From Tamarix chinensis (lineage: Eukaryota; Streptophyta; Magnoliopsida; Caryophyllales; Tamaricaceae), in assembly GCA_030549775.1 (NCBI GenBank), contig CM060172.1:7737861-7801860 (forward strand): 64,000 nucleotides of DNA, written 5' to 3'. Shown here piece after piece: positions 35,133 to 47,945 of the stretch (the stretch's first letter is position 1; every line of letters starts with the position of its first letter). A model generated the notes under the pieces. It saw only the letters and a program-made list of their open reading frames with translations, was not told the DNA's origin and searched no databases. Made by a program: the position numbers and the translations under genes.

Positions 35133-37905
35133 TGTTGAATATTTGTTATACTAAGAAACTCTAATTATGTATATTTGTTATAATAATAATAACTATTTAA
35201 GGATAATTGACAATAAATATATTTTTAATATATGTAATATTATTATAACTATTTATTTATAAAATTTAATTTGATAAAAATATGCTAGGGAGTGCATTCT
35301 AATTTTTAAACCTAGGTTGGATTATAGTCTATATCTATCTAGTCAAATAAACTTAGCATGGTAACCTTGAATTGTTTTACCCTGAATATATACCTACATT
35401 TTTTACTCTAATTTACCCCTTCCTTATGCTATATTTTCTTACCTCACCCTACCCCCTCTACCCATCCACAACCATCCTTCATGCCACCCATGTACCACAC
35501 ACCTCCCTCAGCCATGCTTGATCTCCTCCCTATGTTTTGCTACACCCTATATTATTACACCGCTATCTATTTAATTCTCTTCTCCCTATCATTTTATTAT
35601 TTCATATTTTAACCCCCCCAACTAGCGCAGACTCCCTATCTTTCCCTGATATCCCTCAAGCAAGAAGAATCTTTATTATTCACCATTATTTGTCACCAAT
35701 TTTACAACATCGACAAATTCTTCTAAACACTAACTCCTTCTTGCACCCACTACCTCCGAAGCCCCTATCCTAGCTGTAGTAAAAGATGTTGAATCTCCCC
35801 TCCTATCTACAGCAACACCCCCCTAAAACTTATGATAGGGTTTATTATTTTAAAGTATTTTAGTATGTATGATGAAATGATAATATGTTAAAAGGATGAT
35901 ATGCATGATTAATGATAATTAAGTTGTATGCATGGCAATATGTCAAAAGTTTTACGTCCGCATGTCTAATATTCTGTTAAGGATTCCATTATTATCATTT
36001 TATGATTCAAATCCCATGGCATATGCCTCATAAATGCTTTTTTAAGGTAGTAGGGTTACAATAGTTAACAAGGACATATATGTGCATGACTAGAGTTAGC
36101 TTATCATAAATCATATTTTGCATGGCCTAGTGTTAGAGATATGCTCCTATATATACTATAATGATAATATGCCTATTTAAAGTATGCATCATGCTTTTAA
36201 TTTGCACGTGTATATTGCAAAAAAGATGTGGTACACCGTACATGGTAATCATACGATTAAGGTTTTGCTGGGCACATCCCACTAAATGTATGAAAAGTAA
36301 AAAGTATAGTTAATAGAAAAAATACAAAGATTACCAATGTGATCAAATAATGTTAAATATTACCTTGTTTCCAGCATATGAAAAATCTCTTATGATGATA
36401 AGGTTTGATATAAAAAAATGAGTAAATTTGGAAATAAGGGTTTTGATGGGTATTTCGATAAATTTTACTTAATGTATCATATACAAATAAACTAAAGCTT
36501 GAATGGCCTTATCCTTTTTATAGTTTGGCCTTAGCTTTAACTTAATTTAATATAGACCTATGGCCTTAGGTTTTACCTAAATAATTGAAAATAAAGGGGA
36601 AATGGTTGAGTATGGAAAATGGTGAAGTATGGGCTTATGCGATCACAAAATAAGATATTAATAGTTAAAGTGAAAGACCTCCAATTTAGGTTGGTTGCTC
36701 TTTAGGGGTTTCTACCTTAGATGTGAGATATTAGCCTTTATATCTAGTACACTGGCGTGCCATTATTCCCTAATTTAAGGATCTACTCTACTCTATAAGT
36801 GAGCTACGAGTCGTATAAAGGGTATGGATATAAAAGGGATATGTAACCGAGGATGGGAGGATATTATATTACTTTCAAGTACCAATATGACCAAGAATAT
36901 TGGTGTGTGCCTGGGTTTGAGGTAACTTTATTTTGTTTCTTTTAGGCACCAATATGACCCAATTTATCATTGTATCCCCAAGTTGATTGTATCCCTATCA
37001 AATAAGGAAGTAAAATGGAAATATTTGTTGTGTAATAAAAGATACAGATTGGTTTTTTAGTAGTTTTGTTAGTGCCCTACCTTAGTCTATGTTGGATTGT
37101 TGGTTTGATATTTGCCTTAGTGCCTTACCTTGGTATTGTGATGGAATATTGGGTCAATAGTTACCTTAGTGCATTAACATGCTTTATGTTATAATTTTTG
37201 GTTCACAAGTTGTGTTAGTGCCCGACCACTATGTTTGGAATGTATTTAACTAATCAAATATGACATTATACTCTGAAATGATGACAAGTGGATTGGTATA
37301 TTTTGCTTTTGAGTTGAGACTTGGGTCATGATATATGTTTCTTCATGGGTCTTGTTGTGAGGTTTATACCTTGTGCTTATGTATGCTATTCTGTTTTTGT
37401 GTGGATATGTGGTATGTCGGTATGCAGCCTCATGTGTGGTATTATGATTTACTAAGTATGAGGAAGTCCTATTGATACTACTTTTTTTGATGATTATGTG
37501 AGGGCCATTAAATGGCATGAAGCTTCTTAGCTTGAGTAAGACAAGTGGAGTCCTTAGGAAGAGGTTCTATTTTTCAGAATGGGCCTTTGGGTCTAAGAGT
37601 TAGGGAAAATTGAAGTTATGCCTTAGGGTGCTGGTTTTTATTATAATTAGCTTTCCTTGGACTCTTATGTCACATACTATACTTTGGTTATATTGTTATA
37701 TTACGACATTTATTTATAACTCTATTATGTATTATTTCTAATTTTGCTAATTTTCTTTGGTTGAGTTTTGTTTGAGCCATAGCACTCAACATTAAAAAGG
37801 CAATGAGCCTTACATATGCCATGTGTGGTGATAAAAACTGGTAATTTTTTTATTAACGGTTCTACATAAATGATAATTTTTATTTGGTAAAATATGGGTG
37901 TTATA
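35133..37905 (+). repeat. 5' LTR of element D
   Basis: 2,773 bp. It matches the 3' LTR but lacks about 510 bp: the join near 35830 corresponds to 40565-41075 of the 3' LTR. It carries a tandem array at 37065-37240. The end is AATATGGGTGTTATA. Confidence 0.88.
37065..37240 (+). repeat. Tandem array of element D LTR
   Basis: About four units of 50-60 bp with ccttagtgccctaccttggt and gattgttggtttgat. It fills the LTR interval occupied by the CCACCGG array in family I. The 3' LTR counterpart spans 42270-42342 and 61453-61520, and the GTGCC target of the large solo LTR lies inside a unit. Confidence 0.75.
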
Positions 37906-37908
37906 AAT

Positions 37909-37920
37909 TGGTATTATAGA
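37909..37920 (+). other. Decayed primer binding site (element D)
   Basis: TTGGTATTATAG follows the LTR end by about three bases and resembles TGGTATCAGAGC. Confidence 0.65.
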
Positions 37921-39194
37921 TTTTATTTTAAAATCCTCTGTTATATTTTCAAAGATTCCATTTAAAAAGTATTTCAAAACCTGGTCTAGCCCTGTAAGGA
38001 TTATGAGATAGGGGTATTTTTTTTATTAGTATTAGTATTTAGATAAATACTCACGAGGTGTTGTTAGTAAACTTTAAAATAGAGAGTTGAGTTTGATCTT
38101 AGTTAGTAATTTGAAGAAAGTTTATTGTTGGGATATTGTTTGGTTGATGAAATCTATGTTCAATTTCTATATGTTGTAGGATTCCTTAGAATGTCTCTTG
38201 GTGCTTTTGGACTGCCTATTACATACCTTATGATGTTGCTTGGTGAGGATAACAAAGTCCGCGAAAAGTGTCTAGTTGTAGAGTTAAGCCATATAGTGGA
38301 AGAAGGCCTATACATTAAGCCTTATATTTTTTGATATAACCATTTTTTAGGGACCTTTACACCCATAGAGCCATGGATTTTAGCAAAAGAGGTGTATTAG
38401 GATCTATTAATGACAAGTTTACTGCATCTTAGGTTTATAGAAGGTGAGCATTTCCTATTACATTATATTTAACTAGTAAGAGAGTGGATCATGATTGATG
38501 ATGCGTGGAGAGCTAGGATAGGAATACTGTAGAGTATTGCCCCAAATTATATGAGTGAGTCTAATGAAGTGGATGACCCTCCTTGTGATTTGGCCAGATA
38601 TCAGATGACAATGCATGAGTAGTGGATCCAAATAGTGATTTGAGATTGTTGGGCATTTGATTTCACTATAGATTTGAGTGTCTAAGTTTTTGAGCTTGAT
38701 GAATGATTGTGATGGGTCTTGAACCAATTTTTATGCATTTTGTGCTCAAGGTTGATGTTCGGTGATTGCTAGTAGAGTAGTGATTTATCCTTGTAGTATG
38801 CATAACCCTAGTAGATTTAAATTTCCCTTAATTATGACATTTAACTATTATCATTGTAATGTTTGTAATCATGAATGTTGTTTGACCATATAGTATGAAT
38901 TTCATTACTTCCTTTTGTGCATGTATACGATGTTATACAACCCTTGTGAACATGTTAATTTTATTATCAGCCTTTGAATGATATAGAGTGCTTAACCTTC
39001 CTATAAGTGGATTTTTTTGTCTTTGTTAGGGTTGTAATTGTATTATCCTACCTTATTTTAGTATTGAGGCCTAGAACCTAAACCTATCACATATGGAAGA
39101 GTTACTCATCATAGCAACGAAGAGGGTGGGTAAGCCACAGCTATTGTACTCAACACCTATTAAGGCTAAGAATTAACTTAGAGATTTTAAGTTT
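37921..39194 (+). other. Leader and unassigned internal sequence of element D
   Basis: The segment 37980-38020 resembles the leader of the intact element (aacctggtctagccctg versus aaaccggactagtcctg). The rest shows no clear motif. Confidence 0.5.
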
Positions 39195-39506
39195 CATCAT
39201 TGTATTTGACGGGGTTGAGGATATAATAGTTTTGGAGAGGTGGATAAGGGATTAGAAAGGTCTTTAGTGGTTGTGATTACATCGATGGGAAGATAGTGGA
39301 TGTCAGCACATTCTACCAGCGAGGGAAAGCTGATGAATGGTGGAGAGGATACCAACTCCAAACGATTAATTTATTCTTTATGGACTAGCCTCATGATGGA
39401 GTGGAAGAATCTGTTAAAAGGATTATCTATCAACAAGCTTCCTAAAGTAGCATCCACAAGCATGAGTGTTAAGGGTAAAGGACTTGCTTCTCAGCCTTAC
39501 TTGTAG
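39195..39506 (+). pseudogene. Decayed gag of element D
   Basis: Pieces in two frames match the intact gag in order: FDGVEDIIVLERWIRD at 39205-39250, then VDVSTFYQRGKADEWWRGYQL at about 39299-39355. The zinc knuckles are not recognisable. Several stops and at least one frame change are present. No pol motif was found between this and the 3' LTR. Confidence 0.78.
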
Positions 39507-39826
39507 AATAGTACATGGCAGAATTTGGGTATTGAAGGTACTCGAGGAGGTCTAATGGACAATAGTCTCAAAGTGATTAGTAAGGCTCAAGCTCGTGGAT
39601 ATTTGGACACCAAACAGGTATATCTTTGTGCATTTAAGTGTTTATACTTCATTATTATTTGTGCATACATAGATGTAATTGATTAATGATTCTCCTTCAT
39701 GATTATGTGCTAGCTAAATATATTGATTAGGGGATAGCAACTCCTAGATCATAAAACTATTATTTGTGGATCACCCAAGGTTGTAGCGGGTTAGTTTAAT
39801 CTTGCAGACTTTAGGGATGAAGTCTC
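39507..39826 (+). other. Internal 3' segment of element D, no gene
   Basis: Non-coding, ending at the polypurine tract. Confidence 0.5.
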
Positions 39827-39843
39827 TTTTAAGGGGGTAGTAA
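39827..39843 (+). other. Polypurine tract of element D
   Basis: TTTTAAGGGGGTAGTAA directly precedes the TG of the 3' LTR and is preceded by a cttta-ggatgaagtct block like those near 15350 and 24490. Confidence 0.88.
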
Positions 39844-42342
39844 TGTAATATATTATTTCTAAAAAAACACTAGTTACAACTTATAATTATGTGTATTAGT
39901 TATAATAATTATTTTAGGATACTTGATAACAAATATATTTTTTAATATGTGTAATATTATTACACATATTTAGTTATAAAATTTAATCAGGTAAAAATAT
40001 GATAGAGAGTGCGTTGTAATTTTTAAACATAGGTTGGGTTCTAAGCGGTATTTGCTTCGTCAAATAAACCTAGCCTATTAATCTTAACTTCTACCGGATA
40101 TTTTCTTTTACCCTAAAACTTGACCTATATTTTTTACTCTAATTTACCCCAACCACATACTATATTTTCTTACCTCACCCTACTCCCTCTACGTGTACAC
40201 AACCATCCTTCACACCACCCATGAACCACGCACCTCCCTCTTCCATGCTTAATTTCTTCCCCATGTTTTTCTCCACCATCTCTCTCACACTACCATCCAT
40301 TTAAATCTCTCCTCCCACACATTATTTTTGTGTCATATTTTAACCCCCGAATCAGCCCACACTCCCTCTCCTTCATCATGCTCCCTCAAGCAAGATGAAG
40401 CTCCATCGTTTGCCATTGGTTTCTTTTTTTACCATTTTTACCCCATTGGCAACTTCATCCTAACACCAACTCCTAAATGCATCCTCCATCATTGAATATC
40501 TTACCTTGGTAGCAGCAAAAGATACCAAAGCTCCCATACAAACTATAGCAAAACCCCCTAAAACAACCCCCTTAGGCTACACACAAATCACCACAACCTC
40601 CTCTGCCCATTTGGTAAAAACAACCATAAACTCCCTTGCTTTACCATAATCTTCCAATGCTACCCACCTTGTTGAACCTTTAGTTTTTAAGCTCTCTCCT
40701 TATCTTTGGCTAAAAGAAATGAAAGAAATCCCATGTACCAGCCATTTTTGTCATTTATGGCTTCCCTCATTCAATAACTTCACCCTATCCATCCTCATAT
40801 TGGTATGCGAGTTACATTATGTTGTTATTCTTCCTTTATTTGGCATTAGATTTTTTTTGAGATGGTTAAGTAATTTTAGGTTATTGTTGTGATATATTAA
40901 ATGCTAATACATGTATTATTGGATGTTAACTTCTTTGGTATTCTTTAAGGATCTCGGAGATGGGTGTCTTTTGTATTTTTAAGTAAGCTTGGATTTAGGT
41001 AAATCTAAACACTCATATGATGGTAGAAAATTATGTGTGAGCATGATACACACTTTATACATAGAATCATTATAAATTTTATGATTTTCAAGTATTTTAG
41101 CATACATTATGAAATGATAATATGCTGAAAGGATGGTATGTATGATAAACAATAGTTAAGTTGTATGCATGGTAATATGTCAATTTTTTTACATTCATAT
41201 GTCAAATATTTCATTAAGGATTTCATTATTATCATGTTATGATTCAAATCCTATGGTATGTGCCTCATAAATGCTAATATAGGAAATTAGGGTTACGATA
41301 GTTCACGTGGACATGTATATGCATGATTAGGGTTAATATATGATTAATTCTATTTCGCATGGCCTAGGATTTGAGATATGCTCCTTCATGTACTATGATA
41401 ATAATATTCCTATTTTAATGATGTCTCATGATTTAAATGTGCACTTGTATGCTATATAGAAGGTGCGGTACGTTGTAGTTGCATGATTAGGATTTTAGAG
41501 GGTATAGTTTAGTAAATACATGAAAAGTGAAAAATATAGTTAATCGCAAAATATAAAGATTACCAATGTGCTAAAATATTGTGAAATATTGTCTTGCTGC
41601 CTACACATGACAAATCTCTCATGATGATAATGTTTGATACAAAAAAGGAGTAAAATGTAGAAACTAGGATTTTAAATGGTATTTGGGTAATTTTACCTAA
41701 TGTATTATATAAAAATAAACGAATACTAGGATGGCATTAGCTTTTTGATAAGTAGACATTAACTTTGACTTAGCTTGACATACACTTATGACCTTAGGGT
41801 TTATTTAAATAATTGGAAATAATGGAAAAAATGGCTAAATAAGGAAATTAAAAATTAAAGTTATCGCCTCATAATACATTAATACTAAAAGTGAAAGACC
41901 TTGAGTTGGGAATGGTTGCTATGTACGAATATCAACCTTAAAGGTGAGGTGTTAACCCTCGTTTATTATTCACTAGTTTACTGTTGTGCTTAGTTTAAGG
42001 CCCTACTATAATCTATATATGACCTATGGGCCCTATAGGGGGTATCAATACTTAAGGTTTAGGTGAGTGAGGTTGGGAGGATACTATATTTCTTTTGATC
42101 AATGATATGACCAGGCTTACTAGTATATCCCTTGGTTTGAGGTAAGGGTATTATGTTACTTTTGGACACCAATATGACCGATGTACTGCTGTGTCCCTGA
42201 TTGATTATATCCCTTAAAAATAAGAAGTAAAATGGAAATGTTTGTTGTCTAATAAAAGAAATCGATTGTTGGTTCAATAGTCGCCTTAGTGCCCTACCTT
42301 GGTATTATGATAGATTGTTGGTTCTGTAGTTGTCATTGTGCC
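39844..42342 (+). repeat. 3' LTR of element D, left part
   Basis: It starts TGTAATATATTATTTC and aligns with 35133 onward. It is interrupted after GTGCC (42338-42342). Confidence 0.9.
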
Positions 42343-42443
42343 TATAACACCCCCAAAATTCACTACTAAAAAATTTCATTTTATTAAAAGTAAATTAGCG
42401 GAAGCAAAATAATAAACCATGAATTCTGGGGATATTACCGCCA

Positions 42444-42489
42444 CACTTAGTACCAGACTGGTTCACTCATACCATTCTAGTACCAAGTG
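42444..42489 (-). other. Terminal hairpin H3 (minus solo LTR)
   Basis: CACTTAGTACCAGACTGGT faces ACCATTCTAGTACCAAGTG. The two A-C oppositions on the + strand are G-U in the minus-sense RNA, and one mismatch is shared with the other copies. Confidence 0.85.
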
Positions 42490-42726
42490 CTAAGGCTAAA
42501 GGAGAAAAATACAAATTACGAGAAACTCAACTAATAATTAAATCAAAGTAGCGCCAGTAAATACTTTATAAGAGTGTAATCCACCGGTGGTGGTTACAAA
42601 AAAACGAATACATTGAAATTTTGAATGTAATACCCCCGAAATTTACTATTGAAAAATTTCATTTAATTAAAAGGAAATTAGCATAAGCAAATTAATAAAC
42701 CGTGAACTTTGGGGATATTACCGCCA

Positions 42727-42772
42727 CACTTAGTACCAGACCGGTTCACCCCTAACGTTCCAGTACCAAGTG
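42727..42772 (-). other. Terminal hairpin H3 (nested solo LTR)
   Basis: CACTTAGTACCAGACCGGTT faces AACGTTCCAGTACCAAGTG. The A-C oppositions again become G-U on the element-sense strand. Confidence 0.82.
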
Positions 42773-43418
42773 CTAAGACTAAAAAAGGTAAAATACAATT
42801 TTACAAGAAACTTAAGCATGTATAAATTAGAGAAGCGTAGTAAATAATTTACGAGAGTAAAATCCACCAACAGTGGTTACAAAATAACAAATACATTGAA
42901 TTTAAAAGAGACAAATTAAAATCCTAGAATTTACTGGATAGTACCTTATGCTCTTTCCCGAGAGCCCACTTGAATAGCACCTGAATACAACCTGCAAGGG
43001 GTATTGCCCATTGAATAGGCAGGAGCCCCACGAAGGGAACCCTTCAGCACTACGGTACTGAGTAACCCTTTAAAAACGCACTTAAAAACAGGCACGTAAT
43101 GTAGCACATGAAATACTACTGCATTCGTACATAACCATAGGTATAAACATGATATTCGGATCCATTTATTCACAAATCCAATAATTCAATCAGATATTAA
43201 TAGCGTATACATAACATTCACTTTCGTATATTCACTTACTTAACAAGTCAATCAAATATCAATAGGCCATAATGAGTAATCGATACTTTTTCGGGCCTTG
43301 AGGCCATTATTCCATCATTAATCAATCATCTCAATGATAAGTATTTTCCCATAATTTATTTACATCCAAATCAAATTTATTGAGCTCGGGACCCCCACTA
43401 TTCTAGCCAGTGGATCGG

Positions 43419-43447
43419 AATATATATATATATATATATATATATAT
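43419..43447. repeat. (AT)n microsatellite
   Basis: About 14 AT units interrupt the hairpin array of the nested solo LTR. Confidence 0.93.
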
Positions 43448-44299
43448 CATCTAGGGTAAAACATCCTGGGCCACTATTATATCCGGTGGATTGGTACTCA
43501 TGAACATCATCCAGGGAAAAACATCCTGGGCCACTATTATATTCGATGGATTAGTACTCGTAAACATAATTCAACTAGGCCCGGCTTATTAATCTTTCAC
43601 TTTAACAATTAGTATTTTCATTTTTAATCAGCACAACAATTCCATTTATTTTTCCTCGATAGGGAGATCAAGATCCCAAGACATAAAGGTACACCAGTCG
43701 CACTGGTGCATAAAAGCTACTCAGTACCCTTCAACTATCAACCTAGAGACGCAAACCTACCATGGTCGTACTGGTGCATAAAGCTAACTCAGTACCCTAC
43801 CGATAAGGACACCTAATCCTTAAGTATGCATACCCCCTAACTAGGTCCGTAGAGCTAGATAGGGTAGATATAGGGCCTAGCTGGGGCACAAAGGCATACT
43901 AGAAAATACCAAATAATCGTGGGCTAAACCACGTCTTTAGGGTAGCGACCCCTAAAGAGCCACCATTCTCGATCTTGAAGTCTTTCACTTTAAGTATTAG
44001 TGTCTTAATTAAGGTGATCACAAAAGAACAAAAATTAGCTAATTATCCAATTTTAATCGTTTGAATATCATCAAAAATTTCTTATTCAAATGGTCGTCCA
44101 AGGTAACACAGAAGACTCAGTAAGGCCGTCCTAGTCTCATCTGATTTCGAATTAGAATTTGCTCTCGTGATTCTTACTAATTATCAAATACTCCTATCTC
44201 GCTAATCAGCGTTATTTGAGTTATATCACAAATTCCACAATCACAATGACATATTAGATACAAACTACTCATTTACCCCTTACTTATAAAATTATTAAG

Positions 44300-44940
44300 T
44301 CATCCCTTCCTTACTTGACAAATTACCATATTACCCCTCACATTTATCATATTTACCTATTTTACCCTTCTCCATTATTAAATTATCAAATTATCCTTTA
44401 GTTATTTAAATTATTATTTTAACCTTCTCAATTATTATAATTACCAATTTACTCCTTTCCAATTTCCACTTTTACCCCTTTGATTTATAAAATTACCGTT
44501 TTACCCATTTACCTTCAAATTTACCATTTTACCCCTTAACTCCCAAAAATTACCACATCGCCCTTTTACTTATAAAATTTCCATTTATCCTTAATTATGA
44601 AATTACTATCTTACCTCTTTTAATTTCCAAATTATCATTCTACCCGTTAATCACAAAATTACTATTTTACCCTTTAATTATAAAATTACAAATTTACCCT
44701 TTTATTACAAAATTACCAAATTGCTCCTTTTTATTACAAAACTACCAAATTGTCCTTTTATTACAAAATTACTATTTTACCCTCCTTACTTTCAAAATGA
44801 CCAATTTATCCCTTACTTCCAAAATTACCATTTTATCCTTTTATTAACAAGTTTACTATTTTTCCCTTGCCTCTAAAATTACTATAATACCCCTTTTTAC
44901 TAAAATTTACCATTATACCCCTTAGCACACCACTTATATT
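44300..44940 (-). repeat. GGTAATTTT minisatellite (nested solo LTR)
   Basis: Repeated AAATTACCATTTTACCCTTT-like units on the + strand, homologous to 53560-54430. Confidence 0.88.
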
Positions 44941-45565
44941 AAATTATTATTATTACTACATAAAATATTAATATTAATGCATCATCCACAAGTTTTATAG
45001 TTACTACAATACTCCTTAACACCCATATATATATTAGGCCATTTTCTTATACAAGATACATTAGTAAAATCCCCTAAGGCTCACAAAATATTAAACATGT
45101 ATTAAATATCATAATAGCATAAAACAGTATGGATAACACTTAACATTTTCCTTAACAACCAAATTATTACCTTAAATATTATTTCCATATATATCATATA
45201 ACCTATCATGCTTCGTTTTATCAACCAACACAATAACCACATATAATATACTAAACAACATATATCAAGCATAATACACGTTAAAATGCCTAATGTGCTA
45301 ACATACGTTAATCCATACATTTAAATGGGATTTAACAATTACCTCGATTCCCGCAAAAACAAACCTTAGCAGTACCCCGGTTAAAGGTCCAAACTATGAT
45401 TATCAAAACCAATACCTAAAAAATAATATTAAAACTTGTTACATCAGAAAAGATAAAAAACCAAACTTAAGGCTTTATAACACTTAATTAATCAAATAAT
45501 TAAACTAAAATATTATTATACCTTAAAAATTATTATTTTCAACTGAATTAAAGAGGGTAGCAGCT

Positions 45566-45585
45566 CATACTACTCATGCAGCATG
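45566..45585 (-). other. Hairpin H1 (nested solo LTR)
   Basis: On the + strand CATACTAC, loop TCAT, GCAGCATG. The two + strand mismatches are A-C, hence G-U in the minus-sense RNA, so all eight positions pair there. Confidence 0.75.
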
Positions 45586-47589
45586 CAAGGAAAGAAAAAG
45601 GAAGGGCTCAAAGGTGGTGGAAATAGGGAAGGATAGGTATTTAAGGGTTGGTGGTTTGGGGCTAAGAAAAGGACATGGTGGGGAAGGTTTTGGGGCAAGG
45701 GAATGGTGCAGAAGTGTAGAGGGGGTGTAGGTGGTGGTCGGGGATGGGTTGAAGGTGGCTAAGGGCGGCAAAGGCGGCGACAGCAAGGCTGCGAAGGTGG
45801 CGGCCGAGGAGGGAGGTCGAGATGGAGGCTGGTGAGGAAGGAAAATGGGGAGGGAAAATGAGGGCCTGTGGAGCATGGTTTCGGCCAAATGAGGATTGGG
45901 GGTGGTAAAGGGGGTTGTAGGGAGTAATGTGGTTGCTTATGTGGTGGCAGAAGCAGTGGGACGGCGACGGAATATGGCGGTGCAGGGTGGCTACCGAGAA
46001 GGTAGGGAGAGAAGAGAAAAAGAGGAGAGGAGGAAGAAGGGGACTGTGGGGTGGCTTGATGGGGGCTGTGATGGCTCGAGGGTGAGGTAGAGGGTGGCAG
46101 GAGGTGGTGCCGGTGGTGGTTGAGGCAGCGTTAGCGGCGAATATGGGTGGCGAAACCAAAAACAGGGGAGAGAGGGGAGGAGAAGAAAGGGAGAAAAGGA
46201 GAGGCTCGGGTAAGGCATAAGGCTCGAAAAAAATGCAAAGTGAGCATGGAAGGAGGAATAAATAGGAGAGGAAGAGAAGGGAAGGGATAGGGGCTCAAGG
46301 GGTGGCTATAGGTGGTAGAGAAATGGGAGTTGCAGGGAAAGGGAGAAGGGATGGTAGAGAGAGGGAGACAAGGATGGTGGGACCGGGATGGCAGGAAAAC
46401 GATGAGAAGGAGGGGGAGGGAGATAGGGAAGGTCAACGGGGGAGAGGGAGTTGCAGGTTGGGCGGTGAAAATGGTGGAGGATGGCCGGGATTATCACCGG
46501 GGAAATAGTAAGAAGAAGAAGGGAAGAAGAAAGAAGGGTCGGGGGCTGGGGTGCTGGGCGCGAGCAGACCGGCCGAAGGAAAGAAGGAGCCAGCCCGGTC
46601 ATGGAAGAAAGAAAAGAAAAGGAGGAGGGGGCGACCAAGCTCACGGTAGGAAGAAGAAGATGGGCCAGACCCAATCGCGCAGGGGGTGAGGGAGAGGCAG
46701 GCCAGCTAGCCGGCGGCCCAAAGAAGGAAAAGGAAGAAGAAAGAAAAGGGAAAAGAAGATAAAGGAGAGGTAAAAAGGGAAAAAAAAAAAGGAAAAAGAA
46801 AAGGAAAAAGGGATTAAATAAAATAGTTTAATTTAAAAAATAATCCAATACAATATTTTTGGGTAATAAATTTATTTAAGAATTTAAATTAATATAATTA
46901 AATTATAAGGGTTAAAAAGGATAATTTTAGTAAAACAATGATTTGGAAAATTATTTAAATAAGAAGGGTATGATAAAATAACAAATATTTATTTTAATTT
47001 ATTAAATATTTATACCAAATTTCATACACTCAAAAATCCATAAAATAATTAAATTAAAAATATTTAAAAGCTAATTTATACAAAATAAAATTTATTTATT
47101 AAAATATAAGCTTTTTAAAAATTCAGGGGATTATAGTGAATTTAAAGGAGACAAAGTAAAACCCTAACAGTTCTGGATAGCTCCTTACGCTCTTTCCCAA
47201 GGCACACTTGAATAGCGCCTAAAACGACCTGCAAGGGACACTGCCCATTGAATAGGTAGGGGCCCCACGAATGGAACCCATCATTACTACAGTATCGAGT
47301 AACCCTTTAAAAACACACTTAAAAGTAGGCACGTAATGTAACACATGATATACTACTATATCTATACATAACGACAGATGTAAACATAATATTCAGATCC
47401 ATACATTCACATATTCCACAAGTCAATCAACTATTAATGTTTTATACGTAACATTCACTTTTGTCCATTTGCATACTTAACAAGTTAACCAAACATTAAT
47501 AGGCCATCATGAATAATTAATACTTTTAGGGCCTTAAGTCCATTAATCCATCATCTCATATTATAAATATTCATGTGAGTGCGAGAACC

Positions 47590-47945
47590 CCACTATTATA
47601 GCCGATGGACTAGAAATACATACAGGGAAGAAAACTCTTGAACACTATTATTCACCGGTGAACCAGTCTCCAGGGCAGAACGCTCTTGGACACTATTATT
47701 CGCCGGTGGATCAATCTGGCCCCGACTCACAAGGTGTTCCAGTATAATTAATTAGTGTCTTCCCCGTGTCTTATCGTTTTTACGTTTGGTTTGTTAAGCA
47801 CGGAATCCCCTACTATTATAGCCAGTTAACTGGAAATACATATAGGGTAGAACGCTCCTGACCACTATTATTCGCCGGTGAACCGGTCTCCAAGGCACCC
47901 CGGCTCCTAGCCACTATTATTCACCAGTGGACCAATCTGATTTCG
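47590..47945 (-). repeat. Hairpin array (minus solo LTR)
   Basis: About five units of CACTATTATTCGCCGGTGGAYC on the + strand, with intervening short inverted repeats. Confidence 0.8.

Larger units (their letters stand above)
42626..47135 (-). mobile_element. Nested solo LTR, family I, minus
   Basis: 4,510 bp. On the minus strand it starts TATAATCCCCTGAATTTTT and ends GTAAATTTCGGGGGTATTACA. Flanks are TTGAA (42621-42625) and GTGAA (47136-47140), a target duplication with one substitution. Host sequence reads continuously across it. Modules on the + strand: terminal hairpin 42727-42772, degraded hairpin array 43398-43560 with an (AT)n run, minisatellite 44300-44940, H1 45566-45585, purine-rich island 45590-46800. 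Confidence 0.88.

Noticed and set aside
45574..46762. Several Arg/Glu/Gly/Lys-rich or Pro-rich frames on both strands
   Set aside because: They lie in the purine-rich island of a minus-strand LTR and reflect composition.
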